From SVTX01 sp045659745 (GTDB lineage: Bacteria > Bacillota > Clostridia > Oscillospirales > CAG-272), in contig JAZRCL010000048.1 in assembly GCA_045659745.1 (NCBI GenBank), forward strand, positions 1 to 26,495: DNA of 26,495 bases. The letters are read 5' to 3'. Numbering within the stretch: position 1 is the first letter of the stretch; every line of letters begins with the position of its first letter. Positions 1 to 6,202 of the stretch are shown in pieces. A program made the translations under genes and the position numbers. The notes below the pieces were generated by a model. The model saw only the letters and a list, made by a program, of their open reading frames with translations. It had not been told where the DNA came from and ran no database searches.

Positions 1-58
1 TGAAATTGCTTTCACTGGAACCTGAATCCAGCGCGTCTGCCAATTCCGCCACATCCGC
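1..58 (-). tRNA. tRNA-Leu (CAG anticodon), partial at window edge
   Basis: Read on the minus strand, the gene starts at 58 with acceptor strand GCGGATG, followed by a Leu-type D arm and an anticodon arm CTGGA-TTCAGGT-TCCAG. The seven-base loop gives anticodon CAG. The start of a long class II variable arm follows (GTGAAAGCAATTTCA) before the window ends, so the T arm and 3' end lie outside. The long variable arm and the GCGG-GTGGCGGAATTGGCAGACGCGC-like 5' half are typical of tRNA-Leu. It is probably the second tRNA of a transcript started at the promoter near 291-319. Confidence 0.9.
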
Positions 59-73
59 ATATTAAATTTTTTC

Positions 74-153
74 GGTACAAAACACGGGACTTGAACTTTT
101 ACACAAAACTGCGTTTTGTGTGACGGTTATCAAGTTGCCCATTTTTTTGTACC
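74..153 (-). pseudogene. tRNA-like remnant between the two tRNA-Leu genes
   Basis: On the minus strand this stretch opens with GGTACAAAA (145-153) and closes with the complementary TTTTGTACC (74-82), a nine-pair acceptor-like stem. The 13 bases at 84-96 are identical to the T-loop and 3' T-stem of the neighbouring tRNA-Leu (203-215). The 5' side of the T stem no longer pairs and there is no readable anticodon arm. A perfect nine-pair hairpin with a three-base loop (101-109 with 113-121) sits where the anticodon or variable arm would be. It could be a decayed tRNA, or a copy of the tRNA 3' end left by a past integration and excision. A functional tRNA is unlikely. Confidence 0.4.
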
Positions 154-195
154 AAAACTAAAGGGAGAGACACAGTCTCTCCCTTTAGTTTTGGT
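151..195 (-). other. Perfect 20-bp hairpin that includes the tRNA-Leu 3' CCA end
   Basis: Positions 151-170 and 176-195 are perfect inverted repeats with a five-base loop (CACAG on the plus strand). The right arm contains the discriminator base and encoded CCA of the upstream tRNA-Leu, so the hairpin competes with the mature tRNA end. On the minus strand it is followed by an A-run, not a T-run, so it does not look like an ordinary intrinsic terminator. A processing or termination signal, or a remnant of an inserted element, are alternatives. Confidence 0.7.
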
Positions 196-275
196 GCGAG
201 AAACGGGACTTGAACCCGTACGGTGTAACCACACGCCCCTCAAACGTGCGCGTCTGCCAGTTCCGCCACTCTCGC
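192..275 (-). tRNA. tRNA-Leu (GAG anticodon)
   Basis: Minus-strand cloverleaf. The acceptor strand GCGAGAG (269-275) pairs with TTCTCGC (196-202, one G-T pair). The discriminator A is at 195 and CCA is encoded at 192-194. The D arm is of the GGCGGAACTGGCAGACGC type, the anticodon stem-loop is CACGT-TTGAGGG-GCGTG, giving GAG, there is a long variable arm, and the T arm is ACGGG-TTCAAGT-CCCGT. The long variable arm makes it class II, consistent with Leu. It is transcribed from the promoter at 291-319 and is followed by tRNA-Leu(CAG). Confidence 0.95.
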
Positions 276-290
276 GTGACAACAAATGGT

Positions 291-319
291 ATTATACACT
301 AACTTTTGGGTTTTGTCAA
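291..319 (-). promoter_or_regulatory. SigA-type promoter of the tRNA-Leu genes
   Basis: On the minus strand TTGACA (complement of 314-319) is followed after 17 bases by TATAAT (complement of 291-296). Both boxes are perfect, and the tRNA-Leu(GAG) 5' end lies about 16 bases downstream. It diverges from the esterase promoter. Confidence 0.9.
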
Positions 320-410
320 CACTTTTTTCGAAAATTTTCTTAACTTTTTCAAAGTCTGCTTTCTGGGCGCTAAAATCACCTCCCCAAACCTTGCAAACCA
401 CAGTTTTTTA

Positions 411-439
411 TTGACAATCGTATCTTGGAATGTTATAAT
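411..439 (+). promoter_or_regulatory. SigA-type extended -10 promoter of the esterase gene
   Basis: TTGACA at 411-416, a 17-base spacer, then TATAAT at 434-439 with the extended TG at 431-432. Both hexamers are perfect, and the gene starts 28 bases after the -10 box. This implies strong constitutive expression of a single-gene unit. Confidence 0.9.
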
Positions 440-467
440 AAACTCAGACCTGCAAAGGAGAAAAGCT

Positions 468-1100
468 ATGTTTGTGACAGAAAATTTTAAGCTAAATAAC
501 TATTCACTTGATTTTGCGATAGATTACCCCGCGAGTTTTGATAAGAGCGAAAAATATCCCGTGATATTTTATTTTCACGGCATGGGCGGAGTGGGTCAGA
601 GCGTGGAATTTATTGCGCAGAACTGTCCCGTGCGCCGCGAGAGAATGACGGACGATATGCAATTTATCATAGTCGCCCCCGCGTGTCAGGACTTTACGTG
701 GTTTGAGAATTTCCCGAACGTCGTGGAATTTATAAAGGATATTATCTCTCGCGAATACGTGGACGAAAAAAGAGTATATCTTTCGGGCTCAAGCATGGGC
801 GGATATACGTCGTGGGCGCTGTCAATAATGCACCCCGAGCTTTTCACGGCGGCGGCTATCTGCTGCGGCGCGGGAATGTATTGGGCAGGATTTAGGGTGA
901 CTTTCCCCGTGCGCGCTTATCACGGCAAGCTTGACGACATAGTATTGCCGCGCGAGAGCGAGATAATGGTGGAGAAGATAAACGCCGCGGGCGGACAAGC
1001 GGAGCTTGTTATGTACGACTACGCTGACCACGACGCGTGGACACCGACGTTTACAAATCACGAAACTTACCATTGGCTTTTGTCGCATAAAAAAGACTGA
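468..1100 (+). CDS. Alpha/beta-hydrolase, esterase/PHB-depolymerase-like
   Basis: Protein of 210 residues. The start is the ATG at 468, nine bases after an AAAGGAG site; the in-frame sequence further upstream overlaps the promoter and is rejected. A YPVIFYFHGMGG segment supplies the oxyanion-side HG motif. GSSMGG is the nucleophile elbow (GxSxG), the Asp in GKLDDIV and the His in YADHDAW complete a plausible Ser-Asp-His triad. There is no signal peptide, so the enzyme is probably cytoplasmic. The fold and spacing resemble small carboxylesterases, feruloyl-esterase-like proteins and PHB depolymerases; the substrate cannot be read from sequence. It stands alone between its own promoter (411-439) and a terminator (1103-1138). 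Confidence 0.85.
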   Translation: MFVTENFKLNNYSLDFAIDYPASFDKSEKYPVIFYFHGMGGVGQSVEFIAQNCPVRRERMTDDMQFIIVAPACQDFTWFENFPNVVEFIKDIISREYVDEKRVYLSGSSMGGYTSWALSIMHPELFTAAAICCGAGMYWAGFRVTFPVRAYHGKLDDIVLPRESEIMVEKINAAGGQAELVMYDYADHDAWTPTFTNHETYHWLLSHKKD

Positions 1101-1102
1101 AT

Positions 1103-1138
1103 AAAGCTCTGCGGTTTTATTACCGCAGAGCTTTTGTA
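1103..1138 (+). terminator. Intrinsic terminator after the esterase gene
   Basis: A perfect 12-pair stem (1103-1114 with 1123-1134) with an eight-base loop TTTTATTA, ending in a CTTTT run. It starts directly behind the stop codon. Confidence 0.88.
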
Positions 1139-1150
1139 TTTGTTATTTCA

Positions 1151-1458
1151 GATACTTTTTGGCAACAGCCCCAAAAAGTATCCAAAAAATGCCGCAGAGG
1201 GAGGGAGGTTGCGATTCCTCCCTCCCTTTGGAACCTACCCACGCAAACGCCTACTCAGTTGTCACTTGTATCGGTTAAGATGGATATTATTCTTTTTCTA
1301 AAAAATATTATCCTGTTGCGCCGTAGGCGCAGGGTTAGGGAGATTTTTAAGAGGGGAAGGGGTTGTCGGGTGCTCGTAGAGCAAATTTCACGGGAATGAA
1401 ATTACGACGCATTCCCCTCTTAAACGGTGTTTTGGTTGCTTTGTCACTGTTGACAAAG
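1151..1458. repeat. Palindrome-dense intergenic element (no gene)
   Basis: This gap of about 400 bases carries no plausible gene but a row of near-perfect inverted repeats: 1151-1162 with 1171-1182; 1198-1208 with 1217-1227 (AGGGAGGGAGG arm); 1317-1322 with 1326-1331; 1346-1358 with 1412-1424, enclosing smaller hairpins 1372-1375/1379-1382 and 1384-1390/1397-1403; and 1439-1446 with 1451-1458. No arm is followed by a long T-run. The arrangement resembles composite interspersed repeats or MITE-like elements, or a structured RNA, rather than a terminator. Whether it is repeated in the genome cannot be tested here. Confidence 0.6.
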
Positions 1459-1486
1459 TAACATAAAGAAAACCGCGCGAAAAATA

Positions 1487-1516
1487 TTGACAAACTATAT
1501 TATTTTATAGTATAAT
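1487..1516 (+). promoter_or_regulatory. SigA-type promoter of the miaB-mutS-mutL operon
   Basis: TTGACA at 1487-1492, an 18-base spacer, then TATAAT at 1511-1516. The -10 box ends 38 bases before the miaB ATG. It lies just outside the palindromic element. Confidence 0.8.
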
Positions 1517-1554
1517 ATAATTTGACTATCTATGTCTTAAAAAGGAAAAAAGAA

Positions 1555-2976
1555 ATGAAACAATACAAGATACTCCCCGAGTGTGAAATGCAAAAATACT
1601 CGGAATATATAAAAAAAGTCAAGGCTTGGAATGACAAAGCAGTGGCTGACAAATATGCATATATTCAGACATTTGGATGTCAGCAAAACGTCGCCGACAG
1701 CGAAAAGATAGCGGGCATGTGCGAGGCTATGGGCTACAAGATGTGCGACGAGCCCAAGGATGCGGACATCATCGTCGTAAATACCTGCGCTATCCGCGAG
1801 CACGCGGAAAAAAGAGCGCTGTCCATTATAGGTCAGTTCAAGCACTTAAAGGCAAAAAAGCCGTCGCTTATTATCGCCGTTTGCGGCTGTATGGTAGCGC
1901 AGGAGCACCGCCGCAACGACATAAAATTCAGATACCCCTACGTTGATTTTATCTTCGGCGCATCGTCGCTGTTCCGTCTGCCTCAGCTTATCGTTGAGAG
2001 AATTGAGAAAAACAAGCGTCTTTACTGTCCTGAGGAAGCCGAATATCTGGTTGCCGAGGGCTTGCCCATCCGTCGCGAGAGCGACTATAAGGCGTGGGTA
2101 TCGGTAATGTACGGATGCAATAATTTCTGTACGTACTGTATCGTGCCGTATGTTCGCGGACGCGAAAGAAGCCGTCGTCCTGAGGACATAATAGCCGAGG
2201 TCAGAGAGCTTGTAGAGTCGGGCTGCCGCGATATAACTCTGCTCGGTCAGAATGTAAATTCCTACGGCAAGGATGCAAAGGGTGAGGACGGCGAGATTTA
2301 CGACTTTGCAGACTTACTTGCAGATATTGATAAGATTGAGGGTGACTATTACATCCGTTTTATGACAAGTCATCCCAAGGACGCGTCGAGAAAGCTCATT
2401 GACGTGATAGCCGAGTCCAAGCACATTGCGCATCAATTCCATTTGCCTATGCAGTCGGGAAGCGACGAGATACTCAAGAGTATGAACCGCCGCTACAACA
2501 CTGAAAAATATATGGAAACCGTAAATTATATGCGTGAAAAAATCCCCGATGTGACGCTTACGTCCGATATTATCGTCGGCTTCCCCGGCGAGACCGAGGA
2601 GGATTTTCAGGGTACGCTTGATATGCTCTCGCGCGTAAAATTCGATATGGTCTACTCCTTTATCTACTCCCCCCGAAACGGTACTCCCGCGGCGAAGATG
2701 GAAAATCAGGTGGAAGACAGGGTGAAGAGCGAGCGATTTGACCGTCTGCTCGCGCTCCAGAACGAGATAGCGTACGAGAAAAATCAGCCTCTCAAGGACA
2801 AGACAATAAAGGTGCTTTGCGATGGTAGAAGCAAAAATAACGAGAATGTATTTTCCGGCAGAAGCGAAGGGAACAAGATAGTTCTTTTTGACGGAAACGA
2901 CTCGGACACGGGTAAATTTGTAAACATAAAGGTGACGCGCGCGGATACGTTTGCGCTTTACGGTGAAAAATTATAA
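1555..2976 (+). CDS. miaB: tRNA-2-methylthio-N6-isopentenyladenosine synthase MiaB
   Basis: Radical-SAM methylthiotransferase that adds a methylthio group to i6A37 of tRNAs reading UNN codons. The start is the ATG at 1555, seven bases after AAGGAAAAAAG; an in-frame TTG at 1522 has no ribosome site. Of 473 residues, the N-terminal MTTase domain carries Cys42 (TFGCQQN), Cys78 (NTCAIREH) and Cys112 (CGCM) for the auxiliary Fe-S cluster. The radical-SAM motif CNNFCTYC gives Cys188, Cys192 and Cys195. The C-terminal TRAM domain ends in VTRADTFALYGEKL. Motifs and length match MiaB rather than MtaB or RimO. It is the first gene of the operon, 26 bases before the YlbF-family gene, the same order as in Bacillus (miaB-ymcA). 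Confidence 0.97.
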   Translation: MKQYKILPECEMQKYSEYIKKVKAWNDKAVADKYAYIQTFGCQQNVADSEKIAGMCEAMGYKMCDEPKDADIIVVNTCAIREHAEKRALSIIGQFKHLKAKKPSLIIAVCGCMVAQEHRRNDIKFRYPYVDFIFGASSLFRLPQLIVERIEKNKRLYCPEEAEYLVAEGLPIRRESDYKAWVSVMYGCNNFCTYCIVPYVRGRERSRRPEDIIAEVRELVESGCRDITLLGQNVNSYGKDAKGEDGEIYDFADLLADIDKIEGDYYIRFMTSHPKDASRKLIDVIAESKHIAHQFHLPMQSGSDEILKSMNRRYNTEKYMETVNYMREKIPDVTLTSDIIVGFPGETEEDFQGTLDMLSRVKFDMVYSFIYSPRNGTPAAKMENQVEDRVKSERFDRLLALQNEIAYEKNQPLKDKTIKVLCDGRSKNNENVFSGRSEGNKIVLFDGNDSDTGKFVNIKVTRADTFALYGEKL

Positions 2977-3002
2977 TAAAAAACAAAAACGGAGATATAA
3001 AA

Positions 3003-3383
3003 ATGAGCATTTATTCACTTGCCGCAGAGCTCGGCAAAGCAATTAAAGAAGACGAAAGAATGATAAGAATGGAAAAGGCAAAGGAAGCGTACGAGTCCGA
3101 CGGGGCTATTCTGCAGCTTCTTGCCGAGTACGGCGTTCAGCAGGAGGCGCTCACACAGATGGGCGACGGCGACGAGATAGACACTGACGTTGTAACGAGA
3201 ATTCAGGACAGAATCGACGAGATATACGACCTTATCACAAACAACCCGCTCTTTATTGAGCTTGACGAGGCGCAGGCTGCTGTAAACGAGCTCATGGCTA
3301 CTGTAAACAACACGATTATGTTTAACGCGACGGGCGCGAGCAATTGTACGCATGATTGTTCCACCTGCGGCGGCTGCCACTGA
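3003..3383 (+). CDS. YlbF/YmcA (RicF/RicA)-family protein with a C-terminal cysteine cluster
   Basis: A 126-residue, mostly helical protein of the YlbF/YmcA family, with a good GGAGAT ribosome site. Position between miaB and mutS is that of ymcA (ricA) in Bacillus. In that genus YmcA, YlbF and YaaT form the Fe-S and FAD-containing Y-complex that directs RNase Y cleavage and promotes competence and sporulation. Residues 115-125 read CTHDCSTCGGC, four cysteines spaced CX3CX2CX2C, fitting an Fe-S ligand role. Which paralogue it is (RicA or RicF) cannot be settled; YaaT is not in this window, but rny is, at 13473. It is followed by a 190-base gap with a palindromic element before mutS. Confidence 0.85.
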   Translation: MSIYSLAAELGKAIKEDERMIRMEKAKEAYESDGAILQLLAEYGVQQEALTQMGDGDEIDTDVVTRIQDRIDEIYDLITNNPLFIELDEAQAAVNELMATVNNTIMFNATGASNCTHDCSTCGGCH

Positions 3384-3494
3384 TTCTGACTGTCGCTTTT
3401 GGGTTATAATCGCCGTTTTTGAGACTGGCGTACGCTCGTACGCCTGACGTCTTTCAAAAACGACAATTCTTCCTCCAAAATCAATCAGTCAGAA
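3384..3494. repeat. MITE-like palindromic element between the YlbF-family gene and mutS
   Basis: The element is bounded by perfect nine-base inverted repeats TTCTGACTG (3384-3392) and CAGTCAGAA (3486-3494). Inside is a long hairpin: 3414-3422 pairs with 3454-3462, 3423-3425 with 3449-3451, and GGCGTAC (3427-3433) with GTACGCC (3438-3444). It begins right at the upstream stop codon and encodes nothing. No T-run follows, so the upstream transcript probably reads through. Confidence 0.6.
3395..3423 (+). repeat. 29-bp direct repeat, copy 1
   Basis: The 29 bases at 3395-3423 recur exactly at 3500-3528, 105 bases downstream. The first copy overlaps the left arm of the long hairpin in the palindromic element. 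Confidence 0.85.
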
Positions 3495-3499
3495 CCGTT

Positions 3500-3528
3500 G
3501 CTTTTGGGTTATAATCGCCGTTTTTGAG
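3500..3528 (+). repeat. 29-bp direct repeat, copy 2
   Basis: Exact second copy of 3395-3423, placed just beyond the right inverted end of the palindromic element and 48 bases before the mutS start. A TATAAT at 3510-3515 lies inside but has no matching -35 box, so I do not call a promoter. Confidence 0.85.
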
Positions 3529-3575
3529 GGGAATATAACCTACACTCACAAGTTTGAGAAAGAGAGGACAAAGCT

Positions 3576-6170
3576 ATGACTCCGATGATGGAGCAATACT
3601 TTGAAATAAAGAAAAACTACACGGATTTTCTCCTGTTTTACAGACTCGGAGATTTCTACGAGATGTTTTTTGACGACGCGATAATCGCGTCGCGCGAGAT
3701 AGGACTCACCTTAACGGGCAGAGACTGCGGCGAGGCAGAGCGCGCGCCTATGTGCGGAGTGCCGTTTCACGCGGCTGACGAGTATATCGGCAAGCTCATA
3801 AATAAAGGATTCAAAATCGCTATTTGTGAGCAGATAGAGGATCCCGCAACAGCAAAGGGTATAGTCAAGCGCGACGTTATAAGGGTTGTGACTCCCGGAA
3901 CGCTTATCGAGACCGAGCTGCTCAACGAGAAAAAGAACAACTATCTCTGCGCGGTATATATGGACGAGTTTGAGTACGGTGTGTGCTTTTGCGACGTGTC
4001 AACTGCCGAGGTGTACGCTACGTCTGTGAGCGGAAGCAATATGGATTCCGCGCTCGTCAACGAGATAGGCGCGTACGAGCCTGCCGAGGTCATCTCAAAC
4101 CTTTCAAAAAATAAATTCCGAGCGACTGCCGACTTTATCATAGGTAGAACCCACGCGATGCTGCTTGACAATCAGCCTCACCGATTTGAGTATTCTGAGT
4201 CGCTTGAAAAGGCTAAGAGACAGTTTTCGGATACTCTACGCGAGAGCGATATTGAGAACAAAGCCATAGTCTGCGCTGTCGGTGCGCTTCTCGGATATAT
4301 TGAGGAGACACAGAAAAAGGATATTTCGTATATCAAGAAGCTCAACGTCTATTCCGACGGTCAGTATCTTGAAATGGATATAAACACGCGCCGCAATCTT
4401 GAGCTTACCGAGTCTATGCGCACAAAGGAAAAGCGAGGAACTCTGCTTTGGGTTCTTGATAAGACCAGATCCTCTATGGGCGCGAGAATGCTCCGCAAGT
4501 GGATAGAGCACCCCCTGCTTACACAGTCTGCAATAGTTCGCAGACAAAACGCGGTAGAAGAGCTTTATAATAACTTTATGCTCCGCGAGGGTATATCCGA
4601 GCTTCTTGACAGGGTGCTTGACCTTGAGAGGCTTGTCACAAAGATAGTTTATGGCACGGCAAATGCAAGAGATCTTTACGCTGTTGCGAGCACTTTGCGT
4701 ATTCTGCCCGAGCTTCACGATATGCTTGAGGGCTGTACGTCCGACGAGCTTAAGCGCATCTGGTGCGAGATGGATACTCTTGCCGATATATGCGACCTTA
4801 TAGACCGTTCTATCAAGGAAAATGCGCCTTTGTCGGTGCGCGAGGGCGGCATGATAGCCGATGGATACAATCCTCAGGTTGATGAGTTCAGAGACATTAT
4901 TCAGGGCGGTGGCGAATGGAAAGAAGCCATAGCCGAGGCGGAGCGCGAGGCAACGGGAATAAAGACGTTAAAGATAGGCTACAACAAGGTGTTTGGATAC
5001 TATATCGAGGTCACAAAATCCCTTATAGGACTTGTTCCCGACAGATACATAAGAAAGCAGACGCTTTCCAACTGCGAGCGATACATCACCGAGGAGCTCA
5101 AGGATATGGAAGCGAGAGTGCTGGGAGCTACGGACAAGCTCTGCGCGCTTGAGTACGAGATTTTCTGCGGCATACGCTCAACCGTTGCGGAAAATTCCGC
5201 AAGGCTTCAGCAGACGGCGACATTGCTCTCCGAGCTTGACTCTTATTTCAGTCTTGCGAGTGTTGCGGCAAAGAACAGATACGTCCGTCCTCAGATAACA
5301 CAGACAGACGCAATCATTATAAAGGACGGCAGACACCCTGTGGTCGAGCAGTTCGTAAAGGACACGTATTTTGTGCCAAATGACACAAAGCTCAACACCA
5401 AGGGCGAGCGCCTTATGCTAATAACAGGCCCCAACATGGCAGGTAAATCCACGTATATGAGACAGGTCGCGCTTATAGTCCTTATGGCGCAGATGGGCTC
5501 ATTCGTGCCTGCTGTCGAGGCGGAAATAGGCATAGTTGACAAGCTATTCACCCGTGTTGGTGCGTCGGACGACTTGGCATCAGGTCAGTCCACGTTTATG
5601 CTTGAAATGAACGAGGTTGCGTATATTTTGAAAAACGCGACCAAGAACAGCCTTATAATCTACGACGAGGTAGGCAGAGGAACGTCAACCTTTGATGGAA
5701 TGAGCATCGCGCGAGCGATAGTTGAATACACGTCAAGCAAAAAGATAGGCGCAAAGACGCTTTTCGCAACTCACTATCATGAGCTTACGAGTATGGAAGA
5801 AGAGTTTGACGGTATCGTAAACTACAATATCGCGGCGAAAAAGAGAGGGGATAATATCACGTTCCTTCGTAAGATTGTCCGCGGTTCGACAGATGATAGT
5901 TATGGTATTGAGGTTGCAAATCTCGCCGGACTTCCGCGCGAGGTTATAAAGCGCGCAAAGGAGATACTTGCCTCGGTCGAGGAGAGCGCGAAAAATCTCC
6001 GTCTGTCCGACAGAGAGGCAAAGGTAGAAGAAAAGGACGACAGCCTTATAACCTTTGAGGACTGCATAAACGACAGTGTAATACAGGAAATTAAGAACAC
6101 AGATATAAACACTCTTTCCCCGTACGAGTGTATGTCGCTTCTGTTTGATTGGAAAAAGCGATTGGGATAA
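3576..6170 (+). CDS. mutS: DNA mismatch repair protein MutS
   Basis: Mismatch-recognising ATPase of 864 residues, normal for bacterial MutS1. The start follows AGAGAGGACAAAGCT. Near the N-terminus GDFYEMF contains the Phe-x-Glu mismatch-reading motif. The core lever/clamp region follows. The ATPase has Walker A GPNMAGKS at residues 618-625, Walker B with Asp697-Glu698 in IIYDEVGRGTST, and the H-loop ATHYHEL. The C-terminal helix-turn-helix segment ends in NTLSPYECMSLLFDWKKRL. mutL follows after 32 bases, so the two are co-transcribed. Nothing is truncated. Confidence 0.98.
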   Translation: MTPMMEQYFEIKKNYTDFLLFYRLGDFYEMFFDDAIIASREIGLTLTGRDCGEAERAPMCGVPFHAADEYIGKLINKGFKIAICEQIEDPATAKGIVKRDVIRVVTPGTLIETELLNEKKNNYLCAVYMDEFEYGVCFCDVSTAEVYATSVSGSNMDSALVNEIGAYEPAEVISNLSKNKFRATADFIIGRTHAMLLDNQPHRFEYSESLEKAKRQFSDTLRESDIENKAIVCAVGALLGYIEETQKKDISYIKKLNVYSDGQYLEMDINTRRNLELTESMRTKEKRGTLLWVLDKTRSSMGARMLRKWIEHPLLTQSAIVRRQNAVEELYNNFMLREGISELLDRVLDLERLVTKIVYGTANARDLYAVASTLRILPELHDMLEGCTSDELKRIWCEMDTLADICDLIDRSIKENAPLSVREGGMIADGYNPQVDEFRDIIQGGGEWKEAIAEAEREATGIKTLKIGYNKVFGYYIEVTKSLIGLVPDRYIRKQTLSNCERYITEELKDMEARVLGATDKLCALEYEIFCGIRSTVAENSARLQQTATLLSELDSYFSLASVAAKNRYVRPQITQTDAIIIKDGRHPVVEQFVKDTYFVPNDTKLNTKGERLMLITGPNMAGKSTYMRQVALIVLMAQMGSFVPAVEAEIGIVDKLFTRVGASDDLASGQSTFMLEMNEVAYILKNATKNSLIIYDEVGRGTSTFDGMSIARAIVEYTSSKKIGAKTLFATHYHELTSMEEEFDGIVNYNIAAKKRGDNITFLRKIVRGSTDDSYGIEVANLAGLPREVIKRAKEILASVEESAKNLRLSDREAKVEEKDDSLITFEDCINDSVIQEIKNTDINTLSPYECMSLLFDWKKRLG

Positions 6171-6202
6171 AACTTTGAAAAATTGAGAGAGGAGGAGCCT
6201 TT

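Noticed and set aside
116..343. Open frame of 75 codons across the tRNA region
   Set aside because: It reads through tRNA-Leu(GAG) in antisense (GLEPVR/ARLPVPP-type spurious peptide) and has no ribosome site.
306..467. N-terminal extension of the esterase
   Set aside because: It would run through the -35 and -10 boxes at 411-439; the ATG at 468 has a proper ribosome site.
1522..1554. TTG start for miaB
   Set aside because: It has no ribosome site and the ATG at 1555 directly follows AAGGAAAAAAG.
3405..3515. TATAAT boxes inside the direct repeats as mutS promoters
   Set aside because: Neither has an acceptable -35 box at 16-18 bases, nor an extended TG.
3395..3528. Two 29-bp repeats as a CRISPR
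   Set aside because: There are only two copies, separated by 76 bases of palindromic sequence rather than a spacer, and no cas gene is near.
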